Shown here piece after piece: positions 26,726 to 36,786 of a DNA stretch of 60,171 bases. The number at the start of each line of letters is the position of its first letter. Position 1 is the stretch's first letter. This stretch comes from Ignavibacteria bacterium UBA2373. GTDB lineage: Bacteria > Bacteroidota > Ignavibacteria > Kapaibacteriales > UBA961. The translations under genes were made by a program, and so were the position numbers. The stretch is taken from the NCBI GenBank assembly GCA_002344005.1, contig DDTD01000027.1, positions 1 through 60,171 of the forward strand, in the 5' to 3' direction. The notes under the pieces are model-generated. The model made no database searches and had not been told where the DNA came from. It saw only the letters and a program-made list of their open reading frames with translations.

Positions 26726-29209
26726 CTAATTATGTTTAATAATCAATTTTTCTGATAGTAAATAATTTTTCTGCGTTCTTACCTGTATAAAATATACACC
26801 ATCAGAATAATTTTGCAACGTCAAAGGGATAGATGAATTTTTCGGATTATCATTCAATGTCAAAGAATACACCTTATGAGAGAAAACATTATAGACATCC
26901 ACAGCAATTATATTATCATTTTCAGGTATTGAACATATAATATTCACACTATTTTCGGCAGGATTAGGCGATATGGTCAATATTTTCTTGTCATCTGTAA
27001 ATTCATCAGAATGTCCACTAATAACTTGCGTTTTCCAATGTTGGAGTAATTGACGCAATGCTTCCGGTTTATGCATTGGTTTACTCAAACCGAGTTGATC
27101 AACGGTATTGATGCCATGACATGATGCACATACACGAATTTCTCCCGATTGTACAGTAACCCAATATCGTTCACGAACCACAGGTGTACCTTTTCCATCG
27201 GTAAGTTGCCATGACAATGCACGGTGAGCAGGAACAATAGCCGCCATAGATCCATCAGAAGCTATTTTTACACTACCCTTTACTTTATTATTTTTATCAT
27301 TATTCATAAGTAATGATTGTTCATGATGAAGAACTTGAGGCAAAACACGTCGTCCGGGGTTAGGTGTCGTATGACCTCCTGCTCCACCCTGCCCACGTAT
27401 TAGATCAGCTTGGAATATCTGCATATATTCCACATCATAGACGGTACCATCATTAACGATATGCTCAACACCATTGGGAACGCGCAAATTAAATGGCTGA
27501 TTATCATCATTTCTGTCACGGGTGACCACATTACGACTTACGATTAATCCAAGATTATTATCGTTCATCCACTTACGAAATATTTGTTCATCCACCCCTA
27601 TTTCAGAAAAAACATCGGATTCACTCGAAGATAATGTTGTTTCTTTTTTCATGGGAGGAACAGTTCTCGCTGTTACTTCAACAGGCTCTAACTCCCATAG
27701 TGTATCATTCTGAGCGATAAAATAATCATTACCATCGTAATACTTCACGCCGCGAACTATTCCTGATGTAAGTGGCTTATCAGCAACATATAACTGTTTC
27801 CCGTCAATTATCTCTTGACGTAAGGTTTTTATGCGGAAATTATATCGAATCTTTGGTTGCGATGAAGTTCCATTATTTCCATTTGGATTTTTACTTTCAC
27901 TATGAACTGCAAGCAGAGTGCCATTTGTTAATGGTAAAGGATCCCTGTATCGCCCACTATGATGAGCATTGGCTGTTTGTCCAAGTTCAACGGAACCCGC
28001 AGTCGAAGAGTGAGTAATTTCATTAATAATCATTTCTTCAGGGTTTTCATGTAATTTACCGGAAAACCTAATTAATTGACCTGATGTTTCATGAGCAAAT
28101 TCGGGCGAAACAGCAGCATAAAAAATACCTTGATTGTTAGGGTCTTCTTTAATTTGAAATGGACCGGAATCACCACGTAAACTATATGAATTTTTTACCC
28201 AATTTTTTCTAATAATATAACGTAAATTTTTATCTGCCGGATATGAAGGTTCTGTATAAGTACCGCCCCATTCATGCCTTCCTACGTGATTAATTGTTTC
28301 TTCTTCTGTTCCATCTTGATTAATTTCCCAAGGAAAGAATTGATTAAAGGTATGCGGTGAAAATAGTGGATTAAAATCAGGATTATTTTTTGTCCTTGGC
28401 TCGGGAAAAACCTCTGCCCTACTTTGAAGAGGTTGCGCCAATGAATCTTCACTTTCATAATTAAAAGTACCGTAAGGCTGACCTGATCTATCTAAATCTG
28501 CTTGCTGATCGCGTTGCAGATGGTCCCATCGAGTAAATATAATTCTGCCATAGCTATCAATACTTGGGTAAAAAGAACCACTCGGAGAATGCTGTAATAA
28601 CTTTACCTCACCAGTGCCAATATCTAATTTCCACAAACCGCTTACAACCTGTGCATTTTCATATTCATCCAAAGGCGGATAATGATAGGACTTTTTTGTT
28701 ATGGGCATATCTGAGGTAAATATTATATTATCATCACTCCCATATATTGGTGATATATTATTATACATTTCGGGTTGATGAGGCAGTTTAGTAATTTTGA
28801 GCTGTTCATCTTTTCCCAGTCCCTCAATTTCATATATTTGCCATTTTGTTTCAAAAATTTCCCAGATTTTTGTCGGTGCGCCGATGACCATACTAAAAAG
28901 AGCTTTTTTACCACTCCAATGAACACATGGCTGGCGAACTGCAATACTATTTTTACCTTGTATCTCATTAGAATCTCCATAGCCTGCTTCACGAGTTACG
29001 TTGCGAAGTGTTCCATCAGGATAAAGTATCATCAAGTCTCCGCCCCGCGGTGCATTGTTCATGGATGGTACATGATTACTAAATGTCTGTGTCACAGAAG
29101 TAAATCCTGATGTTGGAACTTGTGTCACAAAAAGAATCGGATTTTGACCTTGTGCAGCTAAGGCAGGCATCATTATCAGAAAAACAACGATTGAATAAAC
29201 ATGTTTCAT
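26726..29209 (-). CDS. Secreted hydrazine-synthase-alpha-like (HzsA-related) protein with c-type heme motif and T9SS tail
   Basis: 827 residues. A signal peptide (about 1-22) precedes a long beta-propeller-like region (GGDLMILYPDGTLRNVTREA, KALFSMVIGAPT, ISPIYGSDDNIIFTSD, SGSFYPSIDSYGRIIFTRW), which matches the widespread HzsA-related family. Near the end, CASCH at 694-698 is a c-type heme motif. Residues about 742-827 are a T9SS type A sorting domain (ISPNPAENS, SDGVYFIQVRT). True hydrazine synthase needs two further subunits and anammox metabolism, of which nothing is present, so the name marks homology only. Together with the protein at 24349 it suggests surface electron transfer or oxidation of an organic compound. 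TATCTTTG lies upstream. Confidence 0.8.
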   Translation of the reverse strand: MKHVYSIVVFLIMMPALAAQGQNPILFVTQVPTSGFTSVTQTFSNHVPSMNNAPRGGDLMILYPDGTLRNVTREAGYGDSNEIQGKNSIAVRQPCVHWSGKKALFSMVIGAPTKIWEIFETKWQIYEIEGLGKDEQLKITKLPHQPEMYNNISPIYGSDDNIIFTSDMPITKKSYHYPPLDEYENAQVVSGLWKLDIGTGEVKLLQHSPSGSFYPSIDSYGRIIFTRWDHLQRDQQADLDRSGQPYGTFNYESEDSLAQPLQSRAEVFPEPRTKNNPDFNPLFSPHTFNQFFPWEINQDGTEEETINHVGRHEWGGTYTEPSYPADKNLRYIIRKNWVKNSYSLRGDSGPFQIKEDPNNQGIFYAAVSPEFAHETSGQLIRFSGKLHENPEEMIINEITHSSTAGSVELGQTANAHHSGRYRDPLPLTNGTLLAVHSESKNPNGNNGTSSQPKIRYNFRIKTLRQEIIDGKQLYVADKPLTSGIVRGVKYYDGNDYFIAQNDTLWELEPVEVTARTVPPMKKETTLSSSESDVFSEIGVDEQIFRKWMNDNNLGLIVSRNVVTRDRNDDNQPFNLRVPNGVEHIVNDGTVYDVEYMQIFQADLIRGQGGAGGHTTPNPGRRVLPQVLHHEQSLLMNNDKNNKVKGSVKIASDGSMAAIVPAHRALSWQLTDGKGTPVVRERYWVTVQSGEIRVCASCHGINTVDQLGLSKPMHKPEALRQLLQHWKTQVISGHSDEFTDDKKILTISPNPAENSVNIICSIPENDNIIAVDVYNVFSHKVYSLTLNDNPKNSSIPLTLQNYSDGVYFIQVRTQKNYLLSEKLIIKHN

Positions 29210-29243
29210 AAATCCCTTTTTTATAAATTAGTTTTACCTTTTA

Positions 29244-29251
29244 CAAAGATA
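29244..29251 (-). promoter_or_regulatory. TAnnTTTG promoter box for the HzsA-like gene
   Basis: The minus strand reads TATCTTTG, an exact match, 34 bp before the ATG. Confidence 0.5.
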
Positions 29252-29346
29252 CAGACTTTTCCTCTAAATGTAATCATGTATCAAGTTAGTTGATACTTTT
29301 CTATACTCAGATAAAAGTAACTCTAGAGATTATATGTATCATTTTG

Positions 29347-29640
29347 TTAATCCGGACAAAAGTCAAATACTCCATGCTCCAATTTTATATAATTCCTGTG
29401 AGATGTTTCTTGATTTTGAGTAGGGATATAATCATGTAAGGTGTTACTGACTACTTGTCCTCTTTTATTACAGAAATACTCTACGGATGCTAAGAAAAGA
29501 ACTTTTTCTCGAATAGTACACACCCCAGAACCCAATTTCGATGTATCGTCTCGAAGTGATTGATCTCCGTGTAGTATTGTTTGTTTTATGTTTACAGAAT
29601 TTGTCTCTGTATCAATGCTACAAATATCATTATATGTCAT
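29347..29640 (-). CDS. Hypothetical small protein
   Basis: 97 residues from an ATG at 29640 preceded by GGAG at a good spacing; an in-frame ATG at 29652 is also possible. The composition (many Asp, Glu, Lys, Asn, two central Cys, a C-terminal FDFCPD) is protein-like, but I recognise no family and see no signal or membrane segment. Just upstream on the same strand lies the folded element at 29664-29742, which would form its mRNA leader. It is separate from the secreted genes on both sides. It could still be a chance open frame. Confidence 0.4.
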   Translation of the reverse strand: MTYNDICSIDTETNSVNIKQTILHGDQSLRDDTSKLGSGVCTIREKVLFLASVEYFCNKRGQVVSNTLHDYIPTQNQETSHRNYIKLEHGVFDFCPD

Positions 29641-29663
29641 AACTTTCTCCATTCATATTTGTG

Positions 29664-29742
29664 CCCTCGTTGTACCTCTTCCCCTGACTCAGAGGTACTG
29701 TTGTGTCTCATTGCAGTTTATATGCTATTATGTAAACGAGGG
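29664..29742 (-). ncRNA. Candidate structured RNA / leader element
   Basis: CCCTCGTT (29664-29671) and AACGAGGG (29735-29742) can close a helix of 8 bp over a 79-nt element. Inside, GTACCTC (29672-29678) pairs perfectly with GAGGTAC (29692-29698), and a weak GCA/TGC stem can form between, giving a possible three-way junction. The strand is uncertain; on the minus strand it would be the 5' leader of the small gene ending at 29347. It does not match a riboswitch class I know. Confidence 0.4.
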
Positions 29743-29843
29743 TGATGAAAATTGAGGTCCACTTTTTTATTAACACGTTTTGTAGAAATTACTCGAAGAA
29801 CCCTACATCTTTGCAATTTTATAAGCACGATTAATAACAGATA

Positions 29844-29875
29844 ATGCCCCCTTTGTGTTTCAACAAAGGAGGCAT
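29844..29875. other. Hairpin after the giant secreted protein gene
   Basis: ATGCC (29844-29848) with GGCAT (29871-29875) and CCTTTGT (29850-29856) with ACAAAGG (29863-29869) form a 12-pair stem with one mismatch and a 6-nt loop. It sits 7 bp after the giant gene's stop. No T-tract follows on either strand, so it may stabilise the mRNA 3' end rather than terminate. Confidence 0.6.
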
Positions 29876-29881
29876 ATTCTA

Positions 29882-32800
29882 TCACCGATGAATGACAATC
29901 TTTGCTTCAACACGCTCAACATTAGAACGTAACTCTATTGTATAAATACCATTAGATAATTGATGCGTATCAATCTCGAATGCCTGAATACCGTGTTCAA
30001 GGTCTTGGGTTGAACTTTCGACTGTATTTCCAAGAATATCACGTACCACACAGTGTACGCTACCTGATTCATGGAGCATATATTGTACTGTCACCCGATC
30101 ATTTGCAGGATTTGGATAACAAAGAACTGAAGTCAAAGAATTTTGACCTGCAATTATATTTCCATCTGCTATTTTACTTGTAGATAAATCAGCCGGAGTA
30201 AAACGTAAAACACCCCCGTTAGAACTCTCAAGATTTCCATTGAGATTTTCAGCTATAGAAATTACTCCATTAATCAGAGTACCTGCATACTTCGTCGCAT
30301 GTTTCATGCCGCAAAGAATATGAGTAGCAAAAGAAGAACCGGGAAGTGCATATTGCGTGGAAACAATTCCCGATGGTTTAACACCCGAACCATTATTAAA
30401 AAGAATCACATGTTCATCATTCCCAGCAATTTTAGCACCTTTCATATTATTATTATTTGTCACAATCTCTGATGTTGTCGGTTGTGATAAATTAAGAGGA
30501 CCAACCTGCATCGCCGTCATGAAATCCTGCACCAAGGGTTTAGCCGGATCACGTGTTTCTACCCTCCAATGTTTTGATTTGAACATATAACTTAAATTAG
30601 GATCATTTGTCCAATTATCCGGATTTGTATTCCATAAATAATATTTCGTGTATTGCGGATTTGACGGAGCAAGAGTTGTTAACCATAGCCGAGAATTACC
30701 TTTATCTTGACGTACAGTATTCCCGGAAATAACAGGCTCATTCGCAAAATGCCAACGTAAATGTTTTTCATACGGTCCATTTTGATGATTCGATTGTTTT
30801 ACTTTTACTTGATCAAAAACCACAAATTTACCGGCAGAGGGGATATAAACATAATTACGATAAAAATGCTCTAATTGTCTGTTTACTGTATCAGCAAGGT
30901 ATATCGTTGTTTGTAAAGTATTATGCCAACCAATGAAATTATACGCCGACGATAAGTCGCTTCGTAAATATATATAATCATCTGTCATTTCATTTGTGAC
31001 GGGACGATCAAAACCATAACCGTCTTGTCCGCCCATTCTACCTGCTGATTTAGGACGATAAACATTCCAATCATCAAAAAACAACGTATTTTTATGTGCA
31101 GACATTTCTACATATTCAGCAGCATCACCGGAAACGCCGATACCATCAATGCCAACTTTATAATTACTTGGGCTGATAAGTACTTGATCTTTACCGCGAA
31201 CAATATGAATATGTCCTGCATGAAAATGTTGATGATCGGTATTATGAGAACTACCCATTTGCACGGAAGCCCACACAGCACTCGTATCCCAAGAAGACCG
31301 CATCATAAAATATGGATTTACTTTAAATTGTGAACTGCCATTAGGATTCACTGTCGGAACAAGTGAAAAATTCTTTGAATCAGACGAATTTAGTGCTGAT
31401 GTCTGTCGTGAATTATCCCGATAAAGCAATGCTTCCCAATTTCGTAAACCCGGAATTGTTAAACCATTTGCATACGCTCCATAATTATGTTGAGTCGGTG
31501 CCCATTCATTCACAAAATATTGTACTTGCGGACCAATATCTGTATTTTCAAGCAAATATGCTAATCGCGAAGGATATCCAATTTGAAATCCGATACCATT
31601 ATTACCTCCCCAATCACCAATTGGATCAATCATAAAACTTTTTGGTAACATTGAATGTTTCAAAGCATTAAATGATGATTTATACCACTCAATATAAGGT
31701 GAAATAACATCAACATCGAGAACAGTATGTAATGCAATGCTAAAATCAACTTGATGATTACCAAAATCAGAATTTGCATAGCTCCAACCTTGCGGATTAT
31801 GACCTCCGGCAAATGTAGCTACTTTTGTGCCTTTTGTACTTGCATCAACCCCATAGGTCGAACCAACCCATGTATTTACTCCATCGGAAAAATTCTGCGT
31901 ACGATAGCTGTCAGGATAATCTGTTGATTCTAAAAGAGTCGAAGGAGTGCCGTCTAAACGATAACGTGACCAGTCAATTAAATGTTGAGCACGCGGATTT
32001 TCGCCAAGGGTTGCCAATCCAAGCAGACCAATTCCAACCATGTGCCCACCCAAGTGATTTCCATGTGAATGGGAATTATTTTCATAAGCCAAACCACCTT
32101 CTTTTCTCGTGCTATCAAACCAAATATTAAAAATAGTATGTAATTGTCCTCGCAAATTCGGAGAAATTTTATCATAACAATAATCATAGATAATTGCAGC
32201 AGCCGGACCAACATAGCGGGAAGGATATGTATTGGCTAAATTAAATGGACTTCTATTTCCCCAATTATTGTCAGAATCGTACATGGCTCTTACCATTTCT
32301 TGAGCCAATGCAACGGCTTTTGAACTATAGCTTGTATCCCCTGTTAATTGATAAGCAAAACACAAAGGTAAAGCAGCTTCAAACCATTCGCCACCTTGGT
32401 AACCATACTGAATAGTTCCGCCATACCAATTCCATGCAGTAGCATATTTAAATGGCGTGATTGATTGATTTTTCAGTATATCAGCTTGATTTTTTAATTT
32501 TATCCAATCAGGATCATTATTCGCTACTTTTTGTTCTAATTTTTCCCTCATTTCCGGAGACATAAAAATGCGCGGGTGCTCATAATTTGTACCGTCTCCC
32601 CACTCATCTGCACCAATATCAACAATTCCTCCTTGTGTACGAATACCATCATCACAATCCTTTTGAGGGACGGCATTTGGTGTACCAAAAGTATTTGTAC
32701 CCACATCAATAAGTTCAGAACCTCGACGTAATCGCCAATTACAAGCAGTGTCAATAAATTTTGGATTATTGATTTGAATCATTGCTAAAATATTTCCACC

Positions 32801-35800
32801 ATAATATGTTGGTAATATTCCTTGATCTTTACCCGGATCTGTTAAAGAAAAATCATTAAGGAATGTATGCGATATTTCTAAAGATGAACCGACCCCATCA
32901 AGATACACATCATTAACATGCTGACCATTGCCCCAAAATAGATTATTTGCGGATAGTACTTTAGCATCCGTGACATGAAGTGCATGACCACCATTTCCAT
33001 CAGGATCGGAATTTTGTGTATTAAACACGACGGTGTTATTTATCACTGTTGCCATACTATAATTACCTGTTCCTGCACCATCAATTCTAATTCCGCCTCC
33101 ACGTGAGTATGCACGGTTTTTTGCGACAAAATTATTTTTTATGATACCTATTGCTCCTTCGTCAATCATAATACCGGCACCGGAGTTCGCTTTATTTTCC
33201 GTGACAGTATTAGCAGTAATGTTTACAGTAGTCAAATTACTACCTTTGACAATAATAATTCCGCCACCGACTCCGCCACCACCGCTATTTTGACCATAAT
33301 CGGTATTGAATGTGTTTTTCTCAATAATATTCTTTTCTATTGTACCATCGCAAGACATAATTATACCTGCACCATGCGAAGCACCGCCAACACTTAGATT
33401 ATTTCGAATGATATTATTCTTTACAGTTGCATTATTGGCTGTACCCGCTTCTGCAACACTTAATCCACCACCAAAATCATGCGCAATATTTGATTCAATA
33501 ATATTATTGTAAATATTAACGCTGCCTGCTGCAACACCAATCCCGCCACCTACAGTAATACTGTCATATTTTTTGAGATTTAATGGGTCATGTGTGCTCC
33601 AATATCCATTATGATGAATATGATTATTGAAGAACGTTGCTGAACGATTACTAGCCCACCCTTTGCACTGAATACCTGATTTTCCTTGTGTTATCTCAAA
33701 TCCTTCAATGACTATACCTTTTGCATTGTAAAATTCAAAAACGGGTTTTACTTTCGAAGAACCAATTACTTTTGATTTTCCTATACGTGTTGTAAAAGAT
33801 GAATTAAAACCACCACGAAACACAAAAGATCGTGAATTTCCGGACATATCTGCATCATTACCAATTGATTCCGTATATGTTCCTTTGGCAACATGAATAA
33901 AATAGATGCCTGATGCGTGATTTGCTGCCTTTGCAGCTTCATAAGCCTGTGTAATCGTTTGATATGGCGAATTTATTGTTCCATTGCCATTTTGTTGAGC
34001 ATTGGAATTTACATAGTAATTATTGCTCTGATTTTGATTTCCATTACTTCCACCGCCATTATTATTACCACCGCCATTATTATTGCCGCCACCATTATTA
34101 CTGCCGCCGCCATTATTATTGCCGCCGCCATTATTACTGCCACCGCCATTATTACTGCCACCGCCACTATTCGCAGATCCTGAGTCTTGTGATTCACTCG
34201 GGATAATTACATTCCCGCGTTTAAATTGTAATACACCGGCTGCCGTTGTCGTATATTGACCGTTATTATTTACATCAACGTTTATACTATTACCGTTAAA
34301 TATAACCATATATTTTTGAGATGGCAATAATCCTGTTAATGTAAATGTTGTAGCAACTGAACTGTCGGCACTAAAGTTTACTGATGTGATTGGAGTCGGA
34401 ACTAATTGATTACCATTATTAAATAGGACTATATTGGTTACTTGGCTATTATGTGAAACGATTTTACTGCCTGTCATAGAATTACCATTACTATGTATCA
34501 CAGTGGACACCGGTTGAGTCAGAGCACTATACCCTGCTTGCATCACTGTAAGAACAGGCATCGACAAAGGTGATGTGTTGTCCGTAACTTCTGAACGCCA
34601 AGCATTGGATTTGAACATATAGTCGGAACCACTTCCCCATATATTATCAGGATTGTTCAGCAGTTGATAACTCGTAATTGTTGGTGAGGAAGGTAACACT
34701 GTTTGTACAAACAATCGAGCATTTCCGTTTACTACAGAAAGAGTATTACCGTTTTTAACAGGTTCTACAGGAAAATGCCATCTGATATGCTTTTTGTATT
34801 GACCTTTAGCATGTGAAGAGTTTTTTGCAATAATTTTATCACTGACAACAAATATTCCGGCTTCACGCAGATATACAACAGATCGTGAATATTTTTCTAA
34901 CTTGCGGTGATTTGTGTCAGAAATATTTTTCGGATAATCATAATTATTGTACGCAGTTGTTAAATCTGAAGATACGTATGAATAATTGCTATTTTGTTCT
35001 TGTGCTATAATTTTATTTTTCCCATAAGAGCTTTGTCCTCCGACCTTAGATGAACCTGTAGCTTGATAATCGCCAAAATCATCAAAGAACAAGGTGTTTT
35101 TTGCGCCTGAATATTCTGCCCACGATATACCGGTACCACTTGCACCCATAGCATTAGCATCGCCACGCCAACTGTTTGCACTAATTAATAAATGTTTATT
35201 TCCCTTGCTAATTTGAATATGACCTGCTTGTTTATGTTGATAGGAGTCATAATTATGGGCATTCATATTTATCGCTGCCCAAACAGCGGTTGTATCCCAC
35301 GATGAACGCATAAAAAAGTACGGCATTGATGCATTTCCGGCTGTCCCTTGCGGATATGGGTTCGTAAATGGCGAATAATATGTATCGAAATTTCCGGCAT
35401 TTGTATTTTTTTCTGTATAATAAAGAAATTTTTCCCATTCAGTTAATGGTCGAATTTCTAATGGACTACCACTAATGGGTTTTTTATATTGCGGTATATC
35501 CTTCCAAGCCCAATGGAATGAAGGATCTGCGAATTGCTGTGAATTTTGCAGACCATGAGCCAAACGTATTGGCAACATTCTTTCAATAACGCCCGATTGA
35601 CCTCCTGAAGACCATTCACCGTTGGGATCTACTAAATAACGTGAAGGCATAGTACTGTGACGCAATGTTTTATATATACCTTCAATCCATGATAATTTCT
35701 CACTAAGAATATTTTCCTCAGTTGCAGTGGAAATCATGGTCATATAATCAAGTAAACGTGCATAATATTCCATTCCATATCCCAGACCTTTTGCAAAACT

Positions 35801-36685
35801 GCCTCCTGCGGATGGTTTACCTGCTGCACCATGTAATTTTTCATTAATTCCCCAACGATTACCAAAGGATGTTTTTATAGTACCTTCCATCATATTTTTT
35901 ACTGTTCTTGATGGATAATCAGTTGAGGTAAGTGTTGCTGAAAGTGTGGAGTCGAAACGTGCACGTGCCCAATCAATCATGGTCTGCGCCATTGAATTAT
36001 CCCATGCACTTGCATATCCCATTGATGCAGCAGCCAGCACATGCCCGATAAATGGTGTACTCGAAGGAGGTCCATTTTTCTCTTGTACTGCATTATTGGA
36101 ATTAGAACGCATATAGGTAAAATATGTGTTCATAAGATTTACATAAGCAGTGCGCTTAGCATTAGGAATTGCATCGTAACACCAATCATAAATGACCGCT
36201 AAAGCAGGACCAACCCACCGACTTGTTAAGGCATTACTTCTTGCTATGGGTGAAGTCCCTGTTGGTGGATTATTATCGGGGTCATTTTGCGCCCGAACCA
36301 TTTCATCAGCAATATCAATTGCTTTTTGTGCATACACAGGATTACCCGATGCTCTGTATGCTAATGCCAAAACATGAGCGGCATCATGCCATGTTTGCCC
36401 ATTATTATACCAGAAAATGGCATTATTATACCAAGTGCCGGCAGTAGAACTTTTGTACTGGATAATAGGCTGAGTGACTAATACATCTGCTTTGGCTTTC
36501 AGCGCAATCCAATCTGCATGTGAGCCAGCAAATTTACTGCTCATCACATTCTGAACTTGGGAGGAAATAAGTAATCGAGGATGGTTTTGTTTTACTTCCA
36601 AACCGGAACTAAATGCCGTCAATGGCAGTGCGGTAGTAACTGCAATGCAGCAAACTCGCCTTAAAAAAGTAGGGATTGTTATCAT
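29882..36685 (-). CDS. Giant T9SS-secreted protein: two heparinase/alginate-lyase-like units around a beta-helix
   Basis: 2267 residues. Signal peptide about 1-27. Unit 1 (about 34-830) and unit 2 (about 1370-2185) are homologous: NHPRLLISSQVQ matches EHPRIFMSPEMR, SRWVGPALAVIYDWCYD matches SRYVGPAAAIIYDYCYD, and PYFFMRSSWDTTAVWA matches PYFMMRSSWDTSAVWA. Each has an alpha/alpha-toroid half and a heparinase II/III-like beta half with His clusters (HNYDSYQHKQAGHI and HNTDHQHFHAGHI). Between them come a Gly/Asn/Ser repeat linker (about 840-890) and a right-handed beta-helix (about 890-1330, repeated N-N-I/V turns). The last ~75 residues are a T9SS type A domain (YPNPANDRV, SNGIYTIELRS). It should be a surface or released polysaccharide lyase; the glycan is unknown. 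AAGGAG lies before the ATG. Confidence 0.83.
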   Translation of the reverse strand: MITIPTFLRRVCCIAVTTALPLTAFSSGLEVKQNHPRLLISSQVQNVMSSKFAGSHADWIALKAKADVLVTQPIIQYKSSTAGTWYNNAIFWYNNGQTWHDAAHVLALAYRASGNPVYAQKAIDIADEMVRAQNDPDNNPPTGTSPIARSNALTSRWVGPALAVIYDWCYDAIPNAKRTAYVNLMNTYFTYMRSNSNNAVQEKNGPPSSTPFIGHVLAAASMGYASAWDNSMAQTMIDWARARFDSTLSATLTSTDYPSRTVKNMMEGTIKTSFGNRWGINEKLHGAAGKPSAGGSFAKGLGYGMEYYARLLDYMTMISTATEENILSEKLSWIEGIYKTLRHSTMPSRYLVDPNGEWSSGGQSGVIERMLPIRLAHGLQNSQQFADPSFHWAWKDIPQYKKPISGSPLEIRPLTEWEKFLYYTEKNTNAGNFDTYYSPFTNPYPQGTAGNASMPYFFMRSSWDTTAVWAAINMNAHNYDSYQHKQAGHIQISKGNKHLLISANSWRGDANAMGASGTGISWAEYSGAKNTLFFDDFGDYQATGSSKVGGQSSYGKNKIIAQEQNSNYSYVSSDLTTAYNNYDYPKNISDTNHRKLEKYSRSVVYLREAGIFVVSDKIIAKNSSHAKGQYKKHIRWHFPVEPVKNGNTLSVVNGNARLFVQTVLPSSPTITSYQLLNNPDNIWGSGSDYMFKSNAWRSEVTDNTSPLSMPVLTVMQAGYSALTQPVSTVIHSNGNSMTGSKIVSHNSQVTNIVLFNNGNQLVPTPITSVNFSADSSVATTFTLTGLLPSQKYMVIFNGNSINVDVNNNGQYTTTAAGVLQFKRGNVIIPSESQDSGSANSGGGSNNGGGSNNGGGNNNGGGSNNGGGNNNGGGNNNGGGSNGNQNQSNNYYVNSNAQQNGNGTINSPYQTITQAYEAAKAANHASGIYFIHVAKGTYTESIGNDADMSGNSRSFVFRGGFNSSFTTRIGKSKVIGSSKVKPVFEFYNAKGIVIEGFEITQGKSGIQCKGWASNRSATFFNNHIHHNGYWSTHDPLNLKKYDSITVGGGIGVAAGSVNIYNNIIESNIAHDFGGGLSVAEAGTANNATVKNNIIRNNLSVGGASHGAGIIMSCDGTIEKNIIEKNTFNTDYGQNSGGGGVGGGIIIVKGSNLTTVNITANTVTENKANSGAGIMIDEGAIGIIKNNFVAKNRAYSRGGGIRIDGAGTGNYSMATVINNTVVFNTQNSDPDGNGGHALHVTDAKVLSANNLFWGNGQHVNDVYLDGVGSSLEISHTFLNDFSLTDPGKDQGILPTYYGGNILAMIQINNPKFIDTACNWRLRRGSELIDVGTNTFGTPNAVPQKDCDDGIRTQGGIVDIGADEWGDGTNYEHPRIFMSPEMREKLEQKVANNDPDWIKLKNQADILKNQSITPFKYATAWNWYGGTIQYGYQGGEWFEAALPLCFAYQLTGDTSYSSKAVALAQEMVRAMYDSDNNWGNRSPFNLANTYPSRYVGPAAAIIYDYCYDKISPNLRGQLHTIFNIWFDSTRKEGGLAYENNSHSHGNHLGGHMVGIGLLGLATLGENPRAQHLIDWSRYRLDGTPSTLLESTDYPDSYRTQNFSDGVNTWVGSTYGVDASTKGTKVATFAGGHNPQGWSYANSDFGNHQVDFSIALHTVLDVDVISPYIEWYKSSFNALKHSMLPKSFMIDPIGDWGGNNGIGFQIGYPSRLAYLLENTDIGPQVQYFVNEWAPTQHNYGAYANGLTIPGLRNWEALLYRDNSRQTSALNSSDSKNFSLVPTVNPNGSSQFKVNPYFMMRSSWDTSAVWASVQMGSSHNTDHQHFHAGHIHIVRGKDQVLISPSNYKVGIDGIGVSGDAAEYVEMSAHKNTLFFDDWNVYRPKSAGRMGGQDGYGFDRPVTNEMTDDYIYLRSDLSSAYNFIGWHNTLQTTIYLADTVNRQLEHFYRNYVYIPSAGKFVVFDQVKVKQSNHQNGPYEKHLRWHFANEPVISGNTVRQDKGNSRLWLTTLAPSNPQYTKYYLWNTNPDNWTNDPNLSYMFKSKHWRVETRDPAKPLVQDFMTAMQVGPLNLSQPTTSEIVTNNNNMKGAKIAGNDEHVILFNNGSGVKPSGIVSTQYALPGSSFATHILCGMKHATKYAGTLINGVISIAENLNGNLESSNGGVLRFTPADLSTSKIADGNIIAGQNSLTSVLCYPNPANDRVTVQYMLHESGSVHCVVRDILGNTVESSTQDLEHGIQAFEIDTHQLSNGIYTIELRSNVERVEAKIVIHR
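34031..34168 (-). repeat. Gly-Gly-Gly-x-Asn-Asn coding repeat
   Basis: Within the giant gene, 18-bp units encode GGGSNN or GGGNNN about eight times in a row (residues about 840-885). This makes a flexible linker between the first lyase unit and the beta-helix. Copy number may vary by slippage. Confidence 0.8.
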
Positions 36686-36757
36686 ATCCCATCTCCTTAG
36701 TGTTTGTGAAACATAATTCGATGGAACAAAATTGCCAGTTTAATTTACAAGTCACTC

Positions 36758-36774
36758 TACGTAACAACTACGTA
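36758..36774. promoter_or_regulatory. Two TACGTA palindromes, one helical turn apart
   Basis: TACGTA occurs at 36758-36763 and 36769-36774, 11 bp centre to centre, in the 101-bp gap between the TPR-LuxR regulator and the giant secreted gene. LuxR-type proteins often bind such dyads, so it may be an operator. This is inference. Confidence 0.3.
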
Positions 36775-36786
36775 CATACTACAATA

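Noticed and set aside
26726..29209. Hydrazine synthase
   Set aside because: Only the alpha-like part is present, with a T9SS tail; beta and gamma subunits and other anammox genes are absent.
29844..29875. Intrinsic terminator
   Set aside because: A good stem, but neither strand has a T-tract after it; listed as a hairpin.
36192..36447. Plus-strand open frames inside the giant gene
   Set aside because: Shadow frames of a strongly coding minus strand, with no start site or family match.
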